Source: Agrobacterium tumefaciens str. B6 (GTDB lineage: Bacteria > Pseudomonadota > Alphaproteobacteria > Rhizobiales > Rhizobiaceae). Taken from it: a stretch of 64,000 bases of DNA. The DNA is taken from contig NZ_LMVK01000045.1 of the NCBI RefSeq assembly GCF_001541315.1, forward strand, positions 248,001-312,000. The letters are read 5' to 3'. Made by a program: the position numbers and the translations under genes. Shown here piece after piece: positions 59,241 to 64,000 of this stretch; within the stretch, counting starts at the first letter, position 1, and every line of letters starts with the position of its first letter. Below the pieces are notes generated by a model. It ran no database searches. It had not been told where the DNA came from and saw nothing but the letters and a program-made list of their open reading frames with translations.

Positions 59241-60143
59241 CTCATATTTCAGCCCGATAACGGCGGAACCGATCAGCCCCGGCTCAATGCGGCAGATTGC
59301 GGGCACGACTAGAGGGCGATCGAAGCGCCTGAGAATGCGGCTCCTGACCACCTCGTCCAGAGCCGCGAGAAGCGCCTTCGAATTGGAAAGTCCGCCGCCG
59401 ACCGGCACGATGGTTGCGCCGGTCACGTTGATCACCATCGCCAGAGGCGAGGCGAGAATATCGATGAGGACATCGATGGTTCTCGCGGCCTTCGCATCGC
59501 CCGCCTGCCAGGCCGCAATAATGTCCTCGCTGGTCATCTCCTGCCGGTGAAGATGCGAATGCAGTTTTTCCATGCCACGGGCGCTGCCGATTGCGTCGAC
59601 GCAGCCGGAAAGGCCGCAACCGCATTCGAAACGCGGCAGTGAAACCGGCGGGTTTCCGGCCAATGTCGCGGCCACCGGCCCGTGCCCCCATTCGCCGGCG
59701 AAACCGCCGTCGCTGTTGATGAGCTTGCCGTCGATGACAAGGCCACCGCCGACACCCGTTCCGAGGATGACGCCGAAGACCACGCGATGGCCTCGCCCGG
59801 AACCGATTTCCGATTCGGCGATCACGAAACAATCCGCATCGTTCGACACGATGACGGGAAGGTGCAGCGCCTTTTCCAGCTCGTCCTTCAATACCCTGCC
59901 ATGGATGCTCTGAATATTGGCGACAGTGGCCTTGCCGGTGTCGGCGTCGATGACGCCGGCAATCGACAGCGACACGCAGGCGGGTGTGCCGCCGCTATTA
60001 TCGATGATGGATTTCAGGCCGGCGGCGAAGTCTTCAAAACTGGTCTTGGGCGTCGGGATGCGCGGCACGGGGCGAATATCGTCGGGAGCGTAGGCAATCG
60101 CGCCCTTAATGGTCGTTCCGCCTATATCGAAACAAACGATCAT
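59217..60143 (-). CDS. nagK: ROK family sugar kinase, probable N-acetylglucosamine kinase
   Basis: A 308-residue ROK kinase. It has the ATP loop DIGGTTIKGA at residues 5-14, the sugar-binding segment LGTGVGGGLVIDG, GEWGHGP with the catalytic region, and the ROK zinc motif CGCGLSGC near residue 180. The place at the end of gntR-SIS-nagA-nagK argues that it phosphorylates N-acetylglucosamine to its 6-phosphate for NagA. It starts 3 bases after the nagA stop. Confidence 0.88.
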   Translation of the reverse strand: MIVCFDIGGTTIKGAIAYAPDDIRPVPRIPTPKTSFEDFAAGLKSIIDNSGGTPACVSLSIAGVIDADTGKATVANIQSIHGRVLKDELEKALHLPVIVSNDADCFVIAESEIGSGRGHRVVFGVILGTGVGGGLVIDGKLINSDGGFAGEWGHGPVAATLAGNPPVSLPRFECGCGLSGCVDAIGSARGMEKLHSHLHRQEMTSEDIIAAWQAGDAKAARTIDVLIDILASPLAMVINVTGATIVPVGGGLSNSKALLAALDEVVRSRILRRFDRPLVVPAICRIEPGLIGSAVIGLKYEKEAAGTA

Positions 60144-60146
60144 GAT

Positions 60147-61316
60147 TCAGGCTCCGGAACGTGCGGCATCGTGGATTTTTTCTCCTGATATCCATGTCGA
60201 ATGCATCTGAAGGTCGGGTGTCAGCATGACGAAATCCGCATCGAAACCGGGCAGGAGTTTACCTTTGCCGGAGGCGCCGACCGCCTCGGCGGGATAGGCA
60301 GAAGCCATTCTCAAGGCCTCTTCCAGCGGTGTGTCCAGCTTTTCATGCATGAAGCGGACGCAGGAGAGCATATCGATATCCGCCCCCGCCAGCGTGCCGT
60401 CTTCAAGCGTCAGCCGGCCGCCGTTGCGATAGACGCGCCTGCCATTCAGTTCAAAACCGTCATCGTCCGTGCCGATGGTGGACATGGCGTCGGTAACGAG
60501 GAAAATGCGGCCAGGACTATTCTTGGCGCGAAGCGCTATGCCGATCGCGGCGGGATCGACATGGAAACCGTCGGCGATCAGCCCGCAATCCAGCTTCCCG
60601 TTAGAAAGTGCCGCTCCCACCAGCCCCGGCTCGCGGTGGCCGAGCGGGCTCATGGCGTTGAAGAGATGTGTCACCATGGATGCACCGGCCTCGGCATAGG
60701 CCGTCGCCACGCTGAGGCCCGCATCGGTATGGCCGAGACTGACGACGATTCCGGCCTTGCGCAGCGCCGTAACCTGCTCCTCGGTTACGTTTTCCGGGGC
60801 GATGGTTGTCAGCACGAATGGAAGCTTCGCCTTGCAGCCCGTCAGAATCGCAAGATCGGCCGTTTCCATCTTTCGGATCAGCGCCGGATCATGGGTGCCC
60901 TTGCGTGCGACGGAAAGATGCGGCCCTTCGAAATGCAGGCCGAGAAAGCCGGGCACCCCAGCCTTGTGGGCGGCGATGCCGGCTTCGGCGGCTCTGGAGG
61001 TAATGTCCGGCCGGTCGGTGATGAGTGTGACCATCAGCGCCGTGGTGCCGAATTGTGCATGGGCTGAGCAGATGCGGGCAATGCCTTCCACATCCGGCTC
61101 ATTGTTGAACATCACGCCGCCGCCGCCATTGACCTGGAGGTCGATGAAGCCCGGCGCAATAAGCAGTCCTTCCGCATCGATAATGTCGGCGTCTGGGGGT
61201 ACGGACATGCGGTCGGCTATGTCGCCAACACGGCCGTCACCGGTCACCAGCACCTTGCCATCGTGCCACCCGGCGCCATCGAAAATGCGGGCGCCGACAA
61301 ATGCCTTGCTGCTCAT
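60147..61316 (-). CDS. nagA: N-acetylglucosamine-6-phosphate deacetylase
   Basis: NagA removes acetate from N-acetylglucosamine-6-phosphate. The 389-residue amidohydrolase shows PGFIDLQVNGGGG, the metal ligands in LHFEGPH, SLGHTDA and THLFNAMSPLGHREPG, and the catalytic Asp in LVTDAMSTIG. Its ATG overlaps the stop of the upstream SIS gene by 4 bases (ATGA), so the two are translationally coupled. Confidence 0.96.
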   Translation of the reverse strand: MSSKAFVGARIFDGAGWHDGKVLVTGDGRVGDIADRMSVPPDADIIDAEGLLIAPGFIDLQVNGGGGVMFNNEPDVEGIARICSAHAQFGTTALMVTLITDRPDITSRAAEAGIAAHKAGVPGFLGLHFEGPHLSVARKGTHDPALIRKMETADLAILTGCKAKLPFVLTTIAPENVTEEQVTALRKAGIVVSLGHTDAGLSVATAYAEAGASMVTHLFNAMSPLGHREPGLVGAALSNGKLDCGLIADGFHVDPAAIGIALRAKNSPGRIFLVTDAMSTIGTDDDGFELNGRRVYRNGGRLTLEDGTLAGADIDMLSCVRFMHEKLDTPLEEALRMASAYPAEAVGASGKGKLLPGFDADFVMLTPDLQMHSTWISGEKIHDAARSGA

Positions 61317-62335
61317 TGGGTTTCCGTCACCTTCTTCAACGCCACGGGCGCATCCGGATTGAAGCCGCGGGCGCGCGACAATTGCTCGATGAAGCCGTAA
61401 AACGGCGCGATCAGCAACAGGGCGTCGGTCAGCGGATGATTGGTTTCCACGAAGGGCAGGGGCTTGGCCGGGCTGCCTTTTGTGGAGGTGACGAAAACGC
61501 TTGCGCCCTTGCCGGCGAGACCGGCCGCTATATCCGTTACGGAGGTTTCGGCGCGGTCACGCGCGGCAAAAGCGATGACGGGAAATTTCGGCGCGACCAG
61601 CGAAACGGGGCCGTGCATGACTTCCGCCGAAGAATAGGCCTCCGCGTGGAGTTCGCAGGTTTCCTTGCATTTCAGGGCGGCTTCCGCGGCAATGGCGAGA
61701 GCCGGACCGCGGCCTAGCATATAAAGCGATTCCTCGCCCTTGACTGCTTCGCCGATCTGGCTCCAGTCGAGCGCGATGGCCTTGGCGAAATTCTGCGGCA
61801 GGGCGCTGACGGCCTTGGCAAGCAGGCTGTCTTCCGTCCATTCGGCAAGGATCGCGAGGCCGGCGACGATGGAGTTGACGAAAGATTTGGTTGCCGCCAC
61901 CGCTTTTTCAGGACCGGCCTGGATGTTGATGGCGTGATTTGCCGCTTCGCCGAGCGCGGAGGGCAGGGTGTTGACGAGCGAGAAGGTAAGCGCGCCACCC
62001 CTACGGGCGCTTTCCGCCAGAGCGACGATATCTGGGCTTTTACCGGATTGCGAGACGGCGAAGGCCGCCGCCCGGTCCAGCCGCAGTTTCGTCTGGTAGA
62101 TCGAGGCGAGCGAGGGGCCGAGCGAAGCGACTGGCAGCCCGGTCTGCAATTCGATCGCATATTTCAGGAAATGCGCGGCGTGGTCGGAGGAGCCGCGTGC
62201 AATGGTGACGATAACGGCCGGGTCACGGGCCCTCAGGTGAGCGCCGGCTTCCCGGAAGTCGGCATTGGCATTGTCCAGCAGGCGGGCGACTGCATCGGGA
62301 ATCTCATCGATTTCCTGGCGCATCAGGGTTGTCAT
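61313..62335 (-). CDS. Double-SIS-domain sugar-phosphate isomerase, probable glucosamine-6-phosphate deaminase (NagB-II type)
   Basis: A 340-residue protein with two SIS domains: first VTIARGSSDHAAHFLKYAIE (20 residues; residues about 43-62) and AVSQSGKSPDIVALAESARRGG, second from LYMLGRGPALAIAAEAALKCKE. It corresponds to the isomerase half of GlmS without the glutaminase domain. In other proteobacteria such proteins replace NagB and convert glucosamine-6-phosphate to fructose-6-phosphate plus ammonia; its place next to nagA supports this. The ATG at 62335 with an AAGGA site is preferred to one 10 codons earlier. Confidence 0.9.
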   Translation of the reverse strand: MTTLMRQEIDEIPDAVARLLDNANADFREAGAHLRARDPAVIVTIARGSSDHAAHFLKYAIELQTGLPVASLGPSLASIYQTKLRLDRAAAFAVSQSGKSPDIVALAESARRGGALTFSLVNTLPSALGEAANHAINIQAGPEKAVAATKSFVNSIVAGLAILAEWTEDSLLAKAVSALPQNFAKAIALDWSQIGEAVKGEESLYMLGRGPALAIAAEAALKCKETCELHAEAYSSAEVMHGPVSLVAPKFPVIAFAARDRAETSVTDIAAGLAGKGASVFVTSTKGSPAKPLPFVETNHPLTDALLLIAPFYGFIEQLSRARGFNPDAPVALKKVTETQ

Positions 62336-62361
62336 CGTTTCATGTCCTTGATCAAGGTTTG

Positions 62362-63114
62362 TCACTCGGGACCCATCGTCAGTTCGGCGACGAGGTCATA
62401 GGCGTCACTGCGGTACAGTGCGCGGGATATTTCCATGAGGCGTCCGCTTTCCAGATAGGCCATTCGCTGAACGGAAAGGGCTGCCGAGCCTGGCGGGACC
62501 CCAAGCAGCAATGTTTCCTCATCGGTGAGGTTGCGGGCGGAGATGCGCTGAATGGCGCGCACGGGGCGAATGCCGCTTTTCTCGAGCTCCAGATAAAGCG
62601 AGTTTTCAACCAGTTGCGGGTCGGGCAGAATATCGCCCGGCAGGCTCGTGACTTCGAGTGCGATCGGCTGGTCGTTGGCGAGACGCAGACGTGTGAGTCG
62701 CGCCACCATGGCGGATTGGGAAAGGCCGAGCGCCATCATCTCGTCGCCGGTCGGGTGGAACAGGCCTCTGTCCAGCCAGCGTGTGCTCGCTGTCATCCCG
62801 CGCCGGCGCATGTCCTCGGTAAACGAGGTGAGCTTGGTCAGGGGCTGCTGCATACGGGTGATGGGCTTGACGACAAAAGTGCCCGAACCGTGCCGGCGGA
62901 CCAGAAGACCATCGCGAACGAGATCATCCACCGCCTTGCGCACCGTGACGCGGCTGACGCAGGCGCTTTCGGCAATATCGCGCTCCGGCGGCAAGGCGTC
63001 GCCATGCTTCAGGCGGCCGCCATTGATGGCGTCTTCAATCGTCTGGCGAAGTTTCAGGTAAAGCGGGCCGCCGCCTGATTGCAGGTCATCCAGATTAAGC
63101 GCTGCCCCGTTCAT
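62362..63114 (-). CDS. GntR family transcriptional regulator (HutC/NagR type)
   Basis: A 250-residue repressor. The winged helix-turn-helix spans about residues 15-85 (GDALPPERDIAESACVSRVT and VRKAVDDLVRDGLLVRRHGS), followed by a UTRA ligand-binding domain of the HutC/NagR subgroup (about 95-245). Placement ahead of the SIS, nagA and nagK genes suggests that it senses an amino-sugar phosphate and controls this operon. It is divergent from the Gfo/Idh gene across 451 bases. Confidence 0.92.
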   Translation of the reverse strand: MNGAALNLDDLQSGGGPLYLKLRQTIEDAINGGRLKHGDALPPERDIAESACVSRVTVRKAVDDLVRDGLLVRRHGSGTFVVKPITRMQQPLTKLTSFTEDMRRRGMTASTRWLDRGLFHPTGDEMMALGLSQSAMVARLTRLRLANDQPIALEVTSLPGDILPDPQLVENSLYLELEKSGIRPVRAIQRISARNLTDEETLLLGVPPGSAALSVQRMAYLESGRLMEISRALYRSDAYDLVAELTMGPE

Positions 63115-63565
63115 CCATAACCTCTGTCACGATCCATGTGGTCGGCGATATGGCCGGCTCTGGCTATATCATATGCCGCGTAATCAGCAATACCAAAATA
63201 AAACCATTGTCGGATTTGTACGATTAATCGGTTATTTTTTCGATGTTTTGCCTGATAATAAGGCCATGTGCTTGATATTTTCGCATTAACCAAAAAAAAT
63301 TTCCCGATAACGGAAATGCTCTGGACGATTGGCATTTTTTTGGTATTGTTTTGTGCGTTGGTGGCCGGCGGCGATCTGTTTCGCACCTGTCTCGACGAAA
63401 AAATCGGTTTCCAGCTGGCGGCAGCGTTAGTGAAATCGAATTTAACTTGACCGTCGTGAAAATTAATTTCATCGTGACGGAAAATTATCGCAGATAACTG
63501 GATGGCCAGCACAGAAATGGTCGCTTCTGCGAAAATGAATTACGAATGAACAGGGAACAAAGTTC
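63115..63565. other. Long AT-rich divergent intergenic region
   Basis: 451 bases noticeably richer in A and T than the coding DNA around it. CAATACCAAAA (63188-63198) and its exact complement TTTTGGTATTG (63338-63348) occur 140 bases apart and share a TTGGTATT half-site, candidates for the GntR operator. A possible 60-codon frame is listed separately. Confidence 0.5.
63268..63450 (+). CDS. Possible small membrane protein (doubtful)
   Basis: A 60-codon frame from a GTG with one hydrophobic stretch (WTIGIFLVLFCALVAGG). The ribosome binding site is weak, the composition is that of the AT-rich spacer, and it contains one arm of the inverted TTGGTATT pair. I recognise no family. It is more likely non-coding. 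Confidence 0.18.
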   Translation: MLDIFALTKKNFPITEMLWTIGIFLVLFCALVAGGDLFRTCLDEKIGFQLAAALVKSNLT

Positions 63566-64000
63566 ATGAAGGTGGGAATTATCGGACTCGGATTCCGTCT
63601 CGGTTATCTGGGCTACGTTTTTCATGAGATCGACAAGGATTTCGAGATCGTCGGTTATGTCGATCCCGCGCCGGCAGGCCTGCCGGGTCTGCAGGAAAAG
63701 GGCATTTCGGCCGGCAAGGCTTACGATAGTCCCGAGGCGCTGATCGCAAACGAAAAATTCGATCTGTTGATGATCGGCTCGCCGAACCATATGCATCTTG
63801 AACATATCCGCATCGGGCTTGAGGCCGGCTGCACCATCTTCTCTGAAAAACCCATCGTCGTCAGCATCGAGGAAAGCCTCGAACTCGCCCGGTTGCTCAA
63901 CAAGCACGGTCACGAGCGGCTGCTCGTTGGTCTGGTCCTGCGTTATTCCCCGCTCTACCGCGATCTGCGCGCCGCGCAGGCCGAAGGCAAGCTGGGTGAT
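63566..64000 (+). CDS. Gfo/Idh/MocA family oxidoreductase, N-terminal part
   Basis: The first 145 codons of an NAD(P)-dependent sugar dehydrogenase; it runs past the window end. The Rossmann loop GIIGLGFRLGYLG is at residues 4-16, followed by VGYVDPAP and the conserved SEKPIVVSIEES, with the Glu-Lys-Pro motif at about 94-96. The substrate is likely a sugar or sugar derivative. The neighbouring amino-sugar operon is a hint but not proof of a related role. The ATG at 63566 has a CAGGGA-type site. Confidence 0.92.
   Translation, partial: MKVGIIGLGFRLGYLGYVFHEIDKDFEIVGYVDPAPAGLPGLQEKGISAGKAYDSPEALIANEKFDLLMIGSPNHMHLEHIRIGLEAGCTIFSEKPIVVSIEESLELARLLNKHGHERLLVGLVLRYSPLYRDLRAAQAEGKLGD

Overview
The window is a GC-rich, densely coded stretch of core chromosome from an alphaproteobacterium of the order Rhizobiales, most likely Agrobacterium or a close relative in the Rhizobiaceae. 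This rests on the contents: a C4-type 5-aminolevulinate synthase (hemA), an atpHAGDC cluster without the F0 genes, an mdh-sucCDAB-lpdA order, a mitofilin/Mic60-like gene inside a heme operon, an Omp19-type lipoprotein and rhizobial-looking intergenic hairpin repeats. The strain cannot be fixed from the sequence alone. I found no rRNA, tRNA, insertion sequence, prophage or CRISPR array. Both end genes are cut by the window.

Layout. 1-4.6 kb: tail of an M3 peptidase, typA, a GNAT acetyltransferase, ppa, and convergent DUF167/YggT genes. 4.8-6 kb: an MFS exporter. 6-12.1 kb, minus strand: one six-gene run hemC-hemD-mic60-hemY-terB-glutamine amidotransferase. 12.2-15.7 kb, plus strand: tsaD-gpsA-yciI-EVE-ETFbeta/L7-L12 lysine methyltransferase. 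16.5-32.2 kb: respiratory and TCA core, sdhCDAB, then an Omp19-like lipoprotein and zapE, then mdh-sucC-sucD-sucA-sucB-(MAPEG)-(LysE)-lpdA. 32.3-38.3 kb: cytochrome b561, DUF2867, TraB/GumN, xerC, priA and a small membrane protein. 38.6-43.6 kb: atpHAGDC. 43.9-47.4 kb: fdhD, then a soluble double-PAS chemoreceptor and a CheW. 47.7-53.8 kb: tamB and tamA. 54-59.2 kb: a glycine-zipper lipoprotein, hemA with a perfect FNR/FixK box, dxr, a PAP2 phosphatase and a UbiH-like flavoprotein. 59.2-63.1 kb: an amino-sugar operon gntR-SIS-nagA-nagK. The window ends in a Gfo/Idh/MocA oxidoreductase.

How they work together. SucA/SucB/Lpd form 2-oxoglutarate dehydrogenase; its succinyl-CoA feeds SucCD (then SdhCDAB and Mdh) and also HemA, whose product goes to HemC and HemD. 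SdhCDAB and the ATP synthase F1 sector couple the cycle to respiration. The nag genes look like a complete route from N-acetylglucosamine to fructose-6-phosphate, using a double-SIS protein in place of classical NagB.

The most interesting non-coding signals are a hairpin that could bridge an otherwise too distant Shine-Dalgarno to the sucA start, a dispersed family of short hairpins whose arms covary while the loop is conserved, a rho-independent terminator for ppa written inside the opposing gene, a perfect anaerobox upstream of hemA, and an 11-bp-arm palindrome ahead of mdh. No obviously new multi-gene system such as a defence island was seen.
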